NCBI GenBank assembly: GCA_029168955.1
Contig: JAPDOI010000187.1
Span: 496,001 to 560,000 of the forward strand
From: Aplectana chamaeleonis
Lineage: Eukaryota > Nematoda > Chromadorea > Rhabditida > Cosmocercidae
Direction: 5' to 3'
DNA length: 64,000 bases
A model generated the notes under the pieces. That model searched no databases. It had not been told where the DNA came from and saw nothing but the letters and a program-made list of their open reading frames with translations. Each line of letters begins with the position of its first letter. Positions within the stretch are counted from its first letter, which is position 1. This document shows, in pieces, positions 13,816 to 27,940 of the stretch. The position numbers were made by a program, and so were the translations under genes.

Positions 13816-14152
13816 CTACGATGGTCCCAGCATGATCCGTTACTGACAAAGCTTAAAGGACTCAATAGGCAACATCTAGGATGGTCCCATCACGATCAGT
13901 ATCGATTAAAGTTTAAAGGACTCAATATGCAACATCCAGGGTGGTCCCACCACGATATTAATGATGTGCGCGCTCCTCCTAAGCCCCACTCATATTCCGC
14001 CACCTTCTCGGTGTACTGAAACAATAACGTGCTCTGAGTGATAGGGTTAAAAATTGCGGGAAATTTGAAACCCGGTCAGATAGACGTCGGTCAGACAACG
14101 GTCAGACGTGCCAGACACTCGGTCAGACACACCACCACTCCGATTGTTATAT
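13816..14152 (+). repeat. Module copy 4 (337 bp)
   Basis: Carries two private variants, CAACATCCAGGG and CACGATATTAATG, that recur only in copy 8, 7.9 kb away. Confidence 0.95.
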
Positions 14153-16347
14153 GTTTTACGCAATAGACCTGAAGCCCCGCCCACTTTACCAAAGTCCTTC
14201 TCGGTTGTCCCTGAGCCCCGCATATGTTGTACGCGTCGATTCCGCGGTGCCGCGCACTTTCCGTGTCGTTTTACGCGATGGACCCGAAGCCCCGCCCACT
14301 TTTCAAAGTACCCTTGGTTGTCCCAGGGCCCCGCACATGTTGTACGCGTCGATTCCGCTGTCCCGCGCTTTTTCCGTGTCGTTTTACGCAATGGACCTGA
14401 AGCCCCGCCCATTTTACCAAAGTCCTTCTCGGTTGTCCCTGAGCCCCGCATATGTTGTACGCGTCGATTCCGCGGTCCCGCGACCTGAAGCCCCGCCCAC
14501 TTTAACAAAGTCCTTCTTGGTTGCCCCTGAGCCCCGCGTATGTTGTACGCGTCAGTTCCGCAGTCCCGCGCACTTTCCGTGTCGTTTTACGCAATGGACC
14601 CGAAGCCCCGCCCACTTTCACAAAGTACCTCTCGGTTGTCCCTGAGCCCCGCATATGTTGTACGCGTCGATTCCGCAGTCCCGCGCTCCTACGCGTCGAT
14701 TCTGCAGTCACGCGCACTTTCCGTTTCGTTTTACGCGATGAACCCGTAGCTCCGCCCACTTTTACAAAGTACTTCTTGGTTGTCCTTGAGCCCCACACAT
14801 GTCGTACGCGTCGATTCCGCAGTCCCGCGCACTTTCCATATCGTTTTACGCGATGGACCCGAAGCCATGCACACTTTTACAAAGCACTTCTTGGTTGTCC
14901 CCGAGCCCCGCACATGTTGTACGCGTCGATTCCGCAGTCCCGCGCTCGTACGCGTCGATTCCGCAGTCCCGCGCACTTTCCATATCGTTTTACGCGATAG
15001 ACCCGAAGCCCTGCACACTTTTACAAAGTGCTTCTTGGTTGTCCCAGAGCCCCGCACATGTTGTATGGGTCGATTCCGCAGTCCCGCGCACTTTCCGTGT
15101 CGTTTTATGCGATGGAACCGGTGCCCCGCCCACTTTTTCAAAGTACCCCTTGGTTGTCCTCGGGCCCCGCACATGTTGTACGCGTCGATTCCGCTGTCCC
15201 GCGCTTTTTCCGTGTCGTTTTACGCAATGGACCTGAAGCCCCGCCCATTTTACCAAAGTCCTTCTCGGTTGTCCCTGAGCCCCGCATATGTTGTACGCGT
15301 AGATTCCGCAGTCCCGCGACCTGAAGCCCCGCCCACTTTAACAAAGTCCTTCTTGGTTGCCCCTGAGCCCCGCGTATGTTGTACGCGTCAATTCCGCAGT
15401 CCCGCGCACTTTCCGTGTCGTTTTACGCAATGGACCCGAAGCCCCGCCCACTTTCACAAAGTACCTCTCGGTTGTCCCTGAGCCCCGCATATGTTGTACG
15501 CGTCGATTCCGCAGTCCCGCGCTCGTACGCGTCGATTCTGCAGTCACGCGCACTTTCCGTTTCGTTTTACGCGATGAACCCGAAGCTCCGCTCACTTTTA
15601 CAAAGTACTTCTTGGTTGTCCTTGAGCCCCACACATGTCGTACGCGTCGATTCCGCAGTTCCGGCACTTTCCATATCGTTTTACGCGATGGACCCGAAGC
15701 CATGCACACTTTTACAAAGTACTTCTTGGTTGTCGCCGAGCCCCGCACATGTTGTATGCGTCGATTCCGCAGTCCCGCGCACTTTCCGTGTCGTTTTACG
15801 CGATGTACCCGGAGCCCCGCCCACTTTTTCAAAGTACCCCTTGGTTGTCCCCGGGCCCCGCACATGTTGTACGCGTCGACTCCGCAGTCCCGCGCACTTT
15901 CCGTGTCGTTTTACGCGCTGGACCCGATGCCCCGCCCACTTTTACAAAGTGTTTTTTGGTTGTCCCCGAGCCACGCACATGTTGTACGCGTCGATTCAAC
16001 AGTCCCGCGCACTTTCCGTTTCGTTTTACGCGATGAACCCGAAGCTCCGCCCACTTTTACAAAGTACTTCTTGGTTGTCCTTGAGCCCCACACATGTCGT
16101 GCGCGTCGATTCCGCAGTCCCGCGCACTTTCCATATCGTTTTACGCGATGGACCCGAAGCCATGCACACTTTTTCAAAGTACTCCTTGGCTGTCCCCGGG
16201 CCCCGCACATGTTGTACGCGTCGACTCCGCAGTCCCGCGCACTTTCCGTGTCGTTTTACGCGCTGGACCCGATGCCCCGCCCACTTTTACAAAGTGTTTT
16301 TTGGTTGTCCCCGAGCCTCGCACATGTTGTACGCGTCGATTCAACAG
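13816..16347 (+). repeat. Higher-order unit A, 2,532 bp
   Basis: This runs from the start of module 4 to the start of module 5. It shares private variants with the next unit: a TCCTACGCG junction, and a GAACCCGTAGCTCC segment (near 14740) where most monomers read GAACCCGAAGCTCC. The two units differ in length by one base. This marks them as a recent tandem duplication of module plus monomers as one block. Confidence 0.85.
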
Positions 16348-16684
16348 CTACGATGGTCCCAGCATGATCCGTTACTGACAAAGCTTAAAGGACTCAATAG
16401 GCAACATCTAGGATGGTCCCATCACGATCAGTATCGATTAAAGTTTAAAGGACTCAATATGCAACAGCCAGGGTGGTCCCACCACGATCTTAATGATGTG
16501 CGCGCTCCTCCTAAGCCCCACTCATATTCCGCCACCTTCTCGGTGTACTGAAACAATAACGTGCTCTGAGTGATAGGGTTAAAAATTGCGGGAAATTTGA
16601 AACCCGGTCAGATAGACGTCGGTCAGACAACGGTCAGACGTGCCAGACACTCGGTCAGACACACCACCACTCCGATTGTTATAT
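16348..16684 (+). repeat. Module copy 5 (337 bp)
   Basis: Consensus-like, with CAGACAACGG in the tail. It heads the second 2.53-kb higher-order unit. Confidence 0.95.
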
Positions 16685-18880
16685 GTTTTACGCAATGGAC
16701 CTGAAGCCCCGCCCACTTTACCAAAGTCCTTCTCGGTTGTCCCTGAGCCCCGCATATGTTGTACGCGTCGATTCCGCAGTCCCGCGCACTTTCCGTGTCG
16801 TTTTACGCGATGGACCCGAAGCCCCGCCCACTTTTTCAAAGTACCCCTTGGTTGTCCCCGGGCCCGCACATGTTGTACGCGTCGATTCCGCTGTCCCGCG
16901 CTTTTTCCGTGTCGTTTTACGCAATGGACCTGAAGCCCCGCCCATTTTACCAAAGTCCTTCTCGGTTGTCCCTGAGCCCCGCATATGTTGTACGCGTCGA
17001 TTCCGCGGTCCCGCGACCTGAAGCCCCGCCCACTTTAACAAAGTCCTTCTTGGTTGCCCCTGAGCCCCGCGTATGTTGTACGCGTCAGTTCCGCAGTCCC
17101 GCGCACTTTCCGTGTCGTTTTACGCAATGGACCCGAAGCCCCGCCCACTTTCACAAAGTACCTCTCGGTTGTCCCTGAGCCCCGCATATGTTGTACGCGT
17201 CGATTCCGCAGTCCCGCGCTCCTACGCGTCGATTCTGCAGTCACGCGCACTTTCCGTTTCGTTTTATGCGATGAACCCGTAGCTCCGCCCACTTTTACAA
17301 AGTACTTCTTGGTTGTCCTTGAGCCCCACACATGTCGTACGCGTCGATTCCGCAGTCCCGCGCACTTTCCATATCGTTTTACGCGATGGACCCGAAGCCA
17401 TGCACACTTTTACAAAGCACTTCTTGGTTGTCCCCGAGCCCCGCACATGTTGTACGCGTCGATTCCGCAGTCCCGCGCTCGTACGCGTCGATTCCGCAGT
17501 CCCGCGCACTTTCCATATCGTTTTACGCGATGAACCCGAAGCTCCGCCCACTTTTACAAAGTACTTCTTGGTTGTCCCCGAGCCCCGCACATGTTGTATG
17601 CGTCGATTCCGCAGTCCCGCGCACTTTCCGTGTCGTTTTACGCGATGGAACCGGAGCCTCGCCCACTTTTTCAAAGTATTCCTTGGTTGTCCTCGGGCCC
17701 CGCACATGTTGTACGCGTCGATTCCGCTGTCCCGCGCTTTTTCCGTGTCGTTTTACGCAATGGACCTGAAGCCCCGCCCATTTTACCAAAGTCCTTCTCG
17801 GTTGTCCCTGAGCCCCGCATATGTTGTACGCGTCGATTCCGCAGTCCCGCGACCTGAAGCCCCGCCCACTTTAACAAAGTCCTTCTTGGTTGCCCCTGAG
17901 CCCCGCGTATGTTGTACGCGTCAATTCCGCAGTCCCGCGCACTTTCCGTGTCGTTTTACGCAATGGACCCGAAGCCCCGCCCACTTTCACAAAGTACCTC
18001 TCGGTTGTCCCTGAGCCCCGCATATGTTGTACGCGTCGATTCCGCAGTCCCGCGCTCGTACGCGTCGATTCTGCAGTCACGCGCACTTTCCGTTTCGTTT
18101 TACGCGATGAACCCGAAGCTCCGCTCACTTTTACAAAGTACTTCTTGGTTGTCCTTGAGCCCCACACATGTCGTACGCGTCGATTCCGCAGTTCCGGCAC
18201 TTTCCATATCGTTTTACGCGATGGACCCGAAGCCATGCACACTTTTACAAAGTACTTCTTGGTTGTCCCCGAGCCCCGCACATGTTGTATGCGTCGATTC
18301 CGCAGTCCCGCGCACTTTCCGTGTCGTTTTACGCGATGTACCCGGAGCCCCGCCCACTTTTTCAAAGTACCCCTTGGTTGTCCCCGGGCCCCGCACATGT
18401 TGTACGCGTCGACTCCGCAGTCCCGCGCACTTTCCGTGTCGTTTTACGCGCTGGACCCGATGCCCCGCCCACTTTTACAAAGTGTTATTTGGTTGTCCCC
18501 GAGCCTTGCACATGTTGTACGCGTCGATTCAACAGTCCCGCGCACTTTCCGTTTCGTTTTACGCGATGAACCCGAAGCTCCGCCCACTTTTACAAAGTAC
18601 TTCTTGGTTGTCCTTGAGCCCCACACATGTCGTACGCGTCGATTCCGCAGTCCCGCACACTTTCCATATCGTTTTACGCGATGGACCCGAAGCCATGCAC
18701 ACTTTTTCAAAGTACTCCTTGGCTGTCTCCGGGCCCCGCACATGTTGTACGCGTCGACTCCGCAGTCCCGCGCACTTTCCGCGTCGTTTTACGCGCTGGA
18801 CCCGATGCCCCGCCCACTTTTACAAAGTGTTTTTTGGTTGTCCCCGAGCCTCGCACATGTTGTACGCGTCGATTCAACAG
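16348..18880 (+). repeat. Higher-order unit B, 2,533 bp
   Basis: Partner of the preceding 2,532-bp unit, running from module 5 to module 6. The diagnostic GAACCCGTAGCTCC variant is present near 17270. The same variant appears once more near 21270, after module 7, so the source block was copied at least three times. Confidence 0.85.
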
Positions 18881-19217
18881 CTACGATGGTCCCAGCATGA
18901 TCCGTTACTGACAAAGCTTAAAGGACTCAATAGGCAACATCTAGGATGGTCCCATCACGATCAGTATCGATTAAAGTTTAAAGGACTCAATATGCAACAG
19001 CCAGGGTGGTCCCACCACGATCTTAATGATGTGCGCGCTCCTCCTAAGCCCCACTCATATTCCGCCACCTTCTCGGTGTACTGAAACAATAACGTGCTCT
19101 GAGTGATAGGGTTAAAAATTGCGGGAAATTTGAAACCCGGTCAGATAGACGTCGGTCAGACAACGGTCAGACGTGCCAGACACTCGGTCAGACACACCAC
19201 CACTCCGATTGTTATAT
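18881..19217 (+). repeat. Module copy 6 (337 bp)
   Basis: Consensus-like, with CAGACAACGG in the tail. Confidence 0.95.
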
Positions 19218-20344
19218 GTTTTACGCAATGGACCTGAAGCCCCGCCCACTTTACCAAAGTCCTTCTCGGTTGTCCCTGAGCCCCGCATATGTTGTACGCG
19301 TCGATTCCGCAGTCACGCGCACTTTCCGTGTCGTTTTACGCGATGGACCCGAAGCCCCGCCCACTTTTACAAAGTACTTCTTGGTTGTCCTTGAGCCCCA
19401 CACATGTCGTACGCGTCGATTCCGCAGTCCCGGCACTTTCCATATCGTTTTACGCGATGGACCCGAAGCCATGCACACTTTTACAAAGTACTTCTTGGTT
19501 GTCCCCGAGCCCCGCACATGTTGTATGCGTCGATTCCGCAGTCCCGCGCACTTTCCGTGTCGTTTTACGCGATGTACCCGGAGCCCCGCCCACTTTTTCA
19601 AAGTACCCCTTGGTTGTCCCCGGGCCCCGCACATGTTGTACGCGTCGACTCCGCAGTCCCGCGCACTTTCCGTGTCGTTTTACGCGCTTGACCCGATGCC
19701 CCGCCCACTTTTACAAAGTGTTTTTGGTTGTCCCCGAGCCTCGCACATGTTGTACGCGCCGATTCAACAGTCCCGCGCACTTTCCGTTTCGTTTTACGCG
19801 GTGAACCCGAAGCTCCGCCCACTTTTACAAAGTACTTCTTGGTTGTCCTTGAGCCCCACACATGTCGTACGCGTCGATTCCGCAGTCCCGCACACTTTCC
19901 ATATCGTTTTACGCGATGGACCCGAAGCCATGCACACTTTTTCAAAGTACTCCTTGGCTGTCTCCGGGCCCCGCACATGTTGTACGCGTCGATTCAACAG
20001 TCCCGCGCACTTTCCGTTTCGTTTTACGCGATGAACCCGAAGCTCCGCCCACTTTTACAAAGTACTTCTTGGTTGTCCTTGAGCCCCACACATGTCGTAC
20101 GCGTCGATTCCGCAGTCCCGCACACTTTCCATATCGTTTTACGCGATGGACCCGAAGCCATGCACACTTTTTCAAAGTACTCCTTGGCTGTCTCCGGGCC
20201 CCGCACATGTTGTACGCGTCGACTCCGCAGTCCCGCGCACTTTCCGTGTCGTTTTACGCGCTGGACCCGATGCCCCGCCCACTTTTACAAAGTGTTTTTG
20301 GTTGTCCCCGAGCCTCGCACATGTTGTACGCGTCGATTCAACAG

Positions 20345-20681
20345 CTACGATGGTCCCAGCATGATCCGTTACTGACAAAGCTTAAAGGACTCAATAGGCA
20401 ACATCTAGGATGGTCCCATCACGATCAGTATCGATTAACGTTTAAAGGACTCAATATGCAACAGCCAGGGTGGTCCCACCACGATCTTAATGATGTGCGC
20501 GCTCCTCCTAAGCCCCACTCATATTCCGCCACCTTCTCGGTGTACTGAAACAATAACGTGCTCTGAGTGATAGGGTTAAAAATTGCGGGAAATTTGAAAC
20601 CCGGTCAGATAGACGTCGGTCAGACAACGGTCAGACGTGCCAGACACTCGGTCAGACACACCACCACTCCGATTGTTATAT
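20345..20681 (+). repeat. Module copy 7 (337 bp)
   Basis: Differs from consensus by CGATTAACGTTTAAAGG in the second subrepeat (A to C). Confidence 0.95.
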
Positions 20682-21727
20682 GTTTTACGCAATGGACCTG
20701 AAGCCCCGCCCACTTTACCAAAGTCCTTCTCGGTTGTCCCTGAGCCCCGCATATGTTGTACGCGTCGATTCCGCAGTCCCGCGCACTTTCCGTGTCGTTT
20801 TACGCGATGGACCCGAAGCCCCGCCCACTTTTTCAAAGTACCCCTTGGTTGTCCCCGGGCCCCGCACATGTTGTACGCGTCGATTCCGCTGTCCCGCGCT
20901 TTTTCCGTGTCGTTTTACGCAATGGACCTGAAGCCCCGCCCATTTTACCAAAGTCCTTCTCGGTTGTCCCTGAGCCCCGCATATGTTGTACGCGTCGATT
21001 CCGCGGTCCCGCGACCTGAAGCCCCGCCCACTTTAACAAAGTCCTTCTTGGTTGCCCCTGAGCCCCGCGTATGTTGTACGCGTCAGTTCCGCAGTCCCGC
21101 GCACTTTCCGTGTCGTTTTACGCAATGGACCCGAAGCCCCGCCCACTTTCACAAAGTACCTCTCGGTTGTCCCTGAGCCCCGCATATGTTGTACGCGTCG
21201 ATTCCGCAGTCCCGCGCTCCTACGCGTCGATTCTGCAGTCCCGCGCACTTTCCGTTTCGTTTTACGCGATGAACCCGTAGCTCCGCCCACTTTTACAAAG
21301 TACTTCTTGGTTGTCCTTGAGCCCCACACATGTCGTACGCGTCGATTCCGCAGTCCCGCGCACTTTCCATATCGTTTTACGCGATGGACCCGAAGCCATG
21401 CACACTTTTACAAAGCACTTCTTGGTTGTCCCCGAGCCCCGCACATGTTGTACGCGTCGATTCCGCAGTCCCGCGCTCGTACGCGTCGATTCCGCAGTCC
21501 CGCGCACTTTCCATATCGTTTTACGCGATGGACCCAAAGCCATGCACACTTTTTCAAAGTACTCCTTGGCTGTCTCCGGGCCCCGCACATGTTGTACGCG
21601 TCGACTCCGCAGTCCCGCGCACTTTCCGTGTCGTTTTACGCGCTGGACCCGATGCCCCGCCCACTTTTACAAAGTGTTTTTTGGTTGTCCCCGAGCCTCG
21701 CACATGTTGTACGCGTCGATTCAACAG

Positions 21728-22064
21728 CTACGATGGTCCCAGCATGATCCGTTACTGACAAAGCTTAAAGGACTCAATAGGCAACATCTAGGATGGTCCC
21801 ATCACGATCAGTATCGATTAAAGTTTAAAGGACTCAATATGCAACATCCAGGGTGGTCCCACCACGATATTAATGATGTGCGCGCTCCTCCTAAGCCCCA
21901 CTCATATTCCGCCACCTTCTCGGTGTACTGAAACAATAACGTGCTCTGAGTGATAGGGTTAAAAATTGCGGGAAATTTGAAACCCGGTCAGATAGACGTC
22001 GGTCAGACAACGGTCAGACGTGCCAGACACTCGGTCAGACACACCACCACTCCGATTGTTATAT
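21728..22064 (+). repeat. Module copy 8 (337 bp)
   Basis: Shares CAACATCCAGGG and CACGATATTAATG with copy 4 only. Confidence 0.95.
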
Positions 22065-23225
22065 GTTTTACGCAATGGACCTGAAGCCCCGCCCACTTTA
22101 CCAAAGTCCTTCTCGGTTGTCCCTGAGCCCCGCATATGTTGTACGCGTCGATTCCGCAGTCCCGCGACCTGAAGCCCCGCCCACTTTAACAAAGTGTTTT
22201 TTGGTTGTCCCCGAGCCTCGCACATGTTGTACGCGTCAGTTCCGCAGTCCCGCGCACTTTCCGTGTCGTTTTACGCAATGGACCCGAAGCCCCGCCCACT
22301 TTCACAAAGTACCTCTCGGTTGTCCCTGAGCCCCGCATATGTTGTACGCGTCGATTCCGCAGTCCCGCGCTCGTACGCGTCGATTCTGCAGTCACGCGCA
22401 CTTTCCGTTTCGTTTTACGCGATGAACCCGAAGATCCGCCCACTTTTACAAAGTACTTCTTGGTTGTCCTTGAGCCCCACACATGTCGTACGCGTCGATT
22501 CCGCAGTCCCGCGCACTTTCCATATCGTTTTACGCGATGGACCCGAAGCCATGCACACTTTTACAAAGCACTTCTTGGTTGTCCTTGAGCCCCGCATATG
22601 TTGTACGCGTCGATTTCGCAGTCCCGCGCTCGTACGCGTCGATTCCGCAGTCCCGCGCACTTGCCGTGCCGTTTTACGCCATGGACCCGGAGCCCTGCCC
22701 ACTTTTACAAAGTACTTCTTAGTTGTCCCCGGGCCCCGCACATGTTGTACGCGTCGATTCCGCTGTCCCGCGCACTTTCCGTGTCGTTTTACGCAATGGA
22801 CCTGAAGCCCCGCCCACTTTTACAAAGTGTTCTTAGTTGTCCCTGAGCCCCGCACATGTTGTACGCGCCGATTCCGCAGTCCCGTGCACTTTCCGGGTCG
22901 TTTTACGCAACGAACCCGAAGCTCCGCCCACTTTTACAAAATAAAACATCTTGGTTGTCCTTGAGCCTCGCACATGTTGTACGCGTCGATTCCGCAGTCC
23001 CACGCACTTCCCGTGTCGTTTTACGCGATGGACCCGGAGCCTCGCCCACTTTTTCAAAGTACTTCTTGGCTGTCTCCGGCCCCGCACATGTTGTACGCGT
23101 CGACTCCGCAGTCCCGCGCACTTTCCGTGTCGTTTTACGCGCTGGACCCGATGCCCCGCCCACTTTTACAAAGTGTTTTTGGTTGTCCCCGAGCCTCGCA
23201 CATGTTGTACGCGTCGATTCAACAG

Positions 23226-23562
23226 CTACGATGGTCCCAGCATGATCCGTTACTGACAAAGCTTAAAGGACTCAATAGGCAACATCTAGGATGGTCCCAT
23301 CACGATCAGTATCGATTAAAGTTTAAAGGACTCAATATGCAACAGCCAGGGTGGTTCCACCACGATCTTGATGATGTGCGCGCTCCTCCTAAGCCCCATT
23401 CATATTCCGCCACCTTCTCGATGTACTGCAACAATAACGTGCTCTGAGTGATAGGGTTGAAAATTGCGGGAATTTTGAAACCCGGTCAGACAGACGTCGG
23501 TCAGACATCGGTCAGACGTGCCAGACACTCGGTCAGACACACCACCACTCCGATTGTTATAT
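23226..23562 (+). repeat. Module copy 9 (337 bp, divergent)
   Basis: Private changes include GGTGGTTCCACC, GATCTTGATGATG, CTCGATGTACTGCAACAA and GGGTTGAAAATTGC. The length is unchanged. Confidence 0.95.
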
Positions 23563-24690
23563 GTTTTACGCAATGGACCTGAAGCCCCGCCCACTATACC
23601 AAAGTCCTTCTCAGTTGTCCCTGAGCCCCGCATATGTTGTACGCGTCGATTCCGCAGTCCCGCGCACTTTCCGTGTCGTTTTACGCGCTGGGCCCAAAGC
23701 CCCGCCCACTTTCACAACGTACTTCTTGGTTGTCCTTGAGCCCCACACATGTCGTACGCGTCGTTTCCGCAGTCCCGCGCACTTTCCATATCGTTTTACG
23801 CGATGGACCCGAAGCCCCGCCCACTTTCACAAAGTACCTCTCGGTTGTCCCTGAGCCCCGCATATGTTGTACGCGTCGATTCCGCAGTCCCGCGCACTTT
23901 CCGTGTCGTTTTACGCGATGTACCCGGAGCCCCGCCCACTTTTTCAAAGTACCCCTTGGTTGTCCCCGGGCCCCGCACATGTTGTACGCGTCGATTCAAC
24001 AGTCCCGCGCACTTTCCGTTTCGTTTTACGCGCTGAACCCGAAGCTCCGCCCACTTTTACAAAGTACTTCTTGGTTGTCCTTGAGCCCCACACATGTCGT
24101 ACGCGTCGATTCCGCAGCCCCGCGCACTTTCCGTTTCGTTTTACGCGATGAACCCGAAGCTCCGCCCACTTTTACAAAGTACTTCTTGGTTGTCCTTGAG
24201 CCCCACACATGTCGTACGCGTCGATTCCGCAGTCCCGCGCACTTTCCATATCGTTTTACGCGATGGACCCGAAGCCATGCACACTTTTACAAAGTGCTTC
24301 TTGGTTGTCCCCGAGCCCCGCACATGTTGTATGCGCCGATTCCGCAGTCCCGCGCACTTTCCGTGTCGTTTTACGCAATGGACCCGAAGCCCCACCCACT
24401 TTCACAAAGTACCTCTCGGTTGTCCCTGAGCCCCACACATGTCGTACGCGTCGATTCCGCAGTCCCGCGCACTTTCCATATCGTTTTACGCGATGGACCC
24501 GAAGCCCCGCCCACTTTTTCAAAGTACCCTTGGCTGTCTCCGGGCCCCGCACATGTTGTACGCGTCGACTCCGCAGTCCCGCGCACTTTCCGTGTCGTTT
24601 TACGCGCTGGACCCGATGCCCCGCCCACTTTTACAAAGTGTTTTTGGTTGTCCCCGAGCCTCGCACATGTTGTACGCGTCGATTCAACAG

Positions 24691-25027
24691 CTACGATGGT
24701 CCCAGCATGATCCGTTACTGACAAAGCTTAAAGGACTCAATAGGCAACATCTAGGATGGTCCCATCACGATCAGTATCGATTAAAGTTTAAAGGACTCAA
24801 TATGCAACAGCCAGGGTGGTCCCACCACGATCTTAATGATGTGCGCGCTCCTCCTAAGCCCCACTCATATTCCGCCACCTTCTCGGTGTACTGAAACAAT
24901 AACGTGCTCTGAGTGATAGGGTTAAAAATTGCGGGAAATTTGAAACCCGGTCAGATAGACGTCGGTCAGACAACGGTCAGACGTGCCAGACACTCGGTCA
25001 GACACACCACCACTCCGATTGTTATAT
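24691..25027 (+). repeat. Module copy 10 (337 bp)
   Basis: Consensus-like, with CAGACAACGG in the tail. Confidence 0.95.
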
Positions 25028-26043
25028 GTTTTACGCAATGGACCTGAAGCCCCGCCCACTTTACCAAAGTCCTTCTCGGTTGTCCCTGAGCCCCGCATAT
25101 GTTGTACGCGTCGATTCCGCAGTCCCGCGCACTTTCCGTGTCGTTTTACGCGATAGACCCGAAGCCCTGCACACTTTTACAAAGTGCTTCTTGGTTGTCC
25201 CAGGGCCCCCCTCATGTTGTACGCGTCAGTTCCGCAGTCCCGCGCACTTTCCGTGTCGTTTTACGCAATGGACCTGAAGCCCCGCCCATTTTACCAAAGT
25301 CCTTCTCGGTTGTCCCTGAGCCCCGCATATGTTGTACGCGTCGATTCCGCGGTCCCGCGACCTGAAGCCCCGCCCACTTTAACAAAGTCCTTCTCGGTTG
25401 TTCCTGAGCCCCGCATATGTTGTACGCGTCGATTCCGCAGTCCCGCGCACTTTCCGTGTCGTTTTACGCAATGGACCCGAAGCCCCGCCCACTTTCACAA
25501 AGTACCTCTCGGTTGTCCCTGAGCCCCGCATATGTTGTACGCGTCGATTCCGCAGTCCCGCGCTCGTACGCGTCGATTCTGCAGTCCCGCGCACTTTCCG
25601 TTTCGTTTTACGCGATGAACCCGAAGCTCCGCCCACTTTTACAAAGTACTTCTTGGTTGTCCTTGAGCCCCACACATGTTGTACGCGTAGATTCCGCAGT
25701 CCCGCGCTTTTTCCGTGTCGTTTTACGCGATGGACCCGAAGCCATGCACACTTTTACAAAGTGTTTTTTGGCTGTCCCCGAGCCTCGCACATGTTGTACG
25801 CGTCGATTCAACAGTCCCGCGCACTTTCCGTATCGTTTTACGCGATGGACCCGGAGCCCCGCACACTTTTTCAAAGTACTCCTTGGCTGTCTCCGGGCCC
25901 CGCACATGTTGTACGCGTCGACTCCGCAGTCCCGCGCACTTTCCGTGTCGTTTTACGCGCTGGACCCGATGCCCCGCCCACTTTTACAAAGTGTTTTTGG
26001 TTGTCCCCGAGCCCCGCACATGTTGTACGCGTCGATTCAACAG

Positions 26044-26380
26044 CTACGATGGTCCCAGCATGATCCGTTACTGACAAAGCTTAAAGGACTCAATAGGCAA
26101 CATCTAGGATGGTCCCATCACGATCAGTATCGATTAAAGTTTAAAGGACTCAATATGCAACAGCCAGGGTGGTCCCACCACGATCTTAATGATGTGCGCG
26201 CTCCTCCTAAGCCCCACTCATATTCCACCACCTTCTCGGTGTACTGAAACAATAACGTGCTCTGAGTGATAGGGTTAAAAATTGCGGGAAATTTGAAACC
26301 CGGTCAGATAGACGTCGGTCAGACATCGGTCAGACGTGCCAGACACTCGGTCAGACACACCACCACTCCGATTGTTATAT
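26044..26380 (+). repeat. Module copy 11 (337 bp)
   Basis: ATTCCACCACC and CAGACATCGG variants, as in copy 2. Confidence 0.95.
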
Positions 26381-27940
26381 GTTTTACGCAATGGACCTGA
26401 AGCCCCGCCCACTTTACCAAAGTCCTTCTCGGTTGTCCCTGAGCCCCGCATATGTTGTACGCGTCGATTCCGCAGTCCCGCGCACTTTCCGTGTCGTTTT
26501 ACGCGTTGGACCCGAAGCCCAGCCCACTTTCACAAGGTACTTCTTGGTTTTCCCTGAGCCCCGCATATGTTGTACGCGTCGATTCCGCAGTCCCGCGCAC
26601 TTTCCGTGTCGTTTTACGCAATGGACCCGAAGCCCCGCCCACTTTCACAAAGTACCTCTCGGTTGTCCCTGAGCCCCGCATATGTTGTACGCGTCGATTC
26701 CGCAGTCCCGCGCTCCTACGCGTCGATTCTGCAGTCCCGCGCACTTTCCGTTTCGTTTTACGCGATGAACCCGAAGCTCCGCCCACTTTTACAAAGTACT
26801 TCTTGGTTGTCCTTGAGCCCCACACATGTCGTACGCGTCGATTCCGCAGTCCCGCGCACTTTCCATATCGTTTTACGCGATGGACCCGAAGCCATGCACA
26901 CTTTTACAAAGCACTTCTTGGTTGTCCCCGAGCCCCGCACATGTTGTACGCGTCGATTCCGCAGTCCCGCGCTCGTACGCGTCGATTCCGCAGTCCCGCG
27001 CACTTTCCATATCGTTTTACGCGATAGACCCGAAGCCCTGCACACTTTTACAAAGTGCTTCTTGGTTGTCCCAGAGCCCCGCACATGTTGTATGCGTCGA
27101 TTCCGCAGTCCCGCGCACTTTCCGTGTCGTTTTACGCGATGGAACCGGAGCCCGCCCACTTTTTCAAAGTACCCTTGGTTGTCCCAGAGCCCCGCACATG
27201 TTGTACGCGTCAATTCCGCAGTCCCGCGCACTTTCCGTGTCGTTTTACGCAATGGACCTGAAGCCCCGCCCATTTTACCAAAGTCCTTCTCGGTTGTCCC
27301 TGAGCCCCGCATATGTTGTACGCGTCGATTCCGCAGTCCCGCGCACTTTCCGTGTCGTTTTACGCAATGGACCCGAAGCCCCGCCCCACTCTAACAAAGT
27401 CCTTCTTGGTTGCCCCTGAGCCCCGCGTATGTTGTACGCGTCAATTCCGCAGTCCCGCGCACTTTCCGTGTCGTTTTACGCAATGGACCCGAAGCTCCGC
27501 TCACTTTTACAAAGTACTTCTTGGTTGTCCTTGAGCCCCACACATGTCGTACGCGTCGATTCCGCAGTCTGCGCTCGTACGCGTCGATTCTGCAGTCATG
27601 CGCACTTTCCGTTTCGTTTTACGCGATGAACCCGAAGATCCGCCCACTTTTACAAAGTACTTCTTGGTTGTCCTTGAGCCCCACACATGTCGTACGCGTC
27701 AATTCCGCAGTCCCGCGCACTTTCCGTGTCGTTTTACGCAATGGACCCGAAGCCCCGCCCACTTTCACAAAGTACCTCTGGGTTGTCCCTGAGTCCCGCA
27801 TATGTTGTACGCGTCGACTCCGCAGTCCCGCGCACTTTCCGTGTCGTTTTACGCGCTGGACCCGATGCCCCGCCCACTTTTACAAAGTGTTTTTTGGTTG
27901 TCCCCGAGCCCCGCACATGTTGTACGCGTCGATTCAACAG

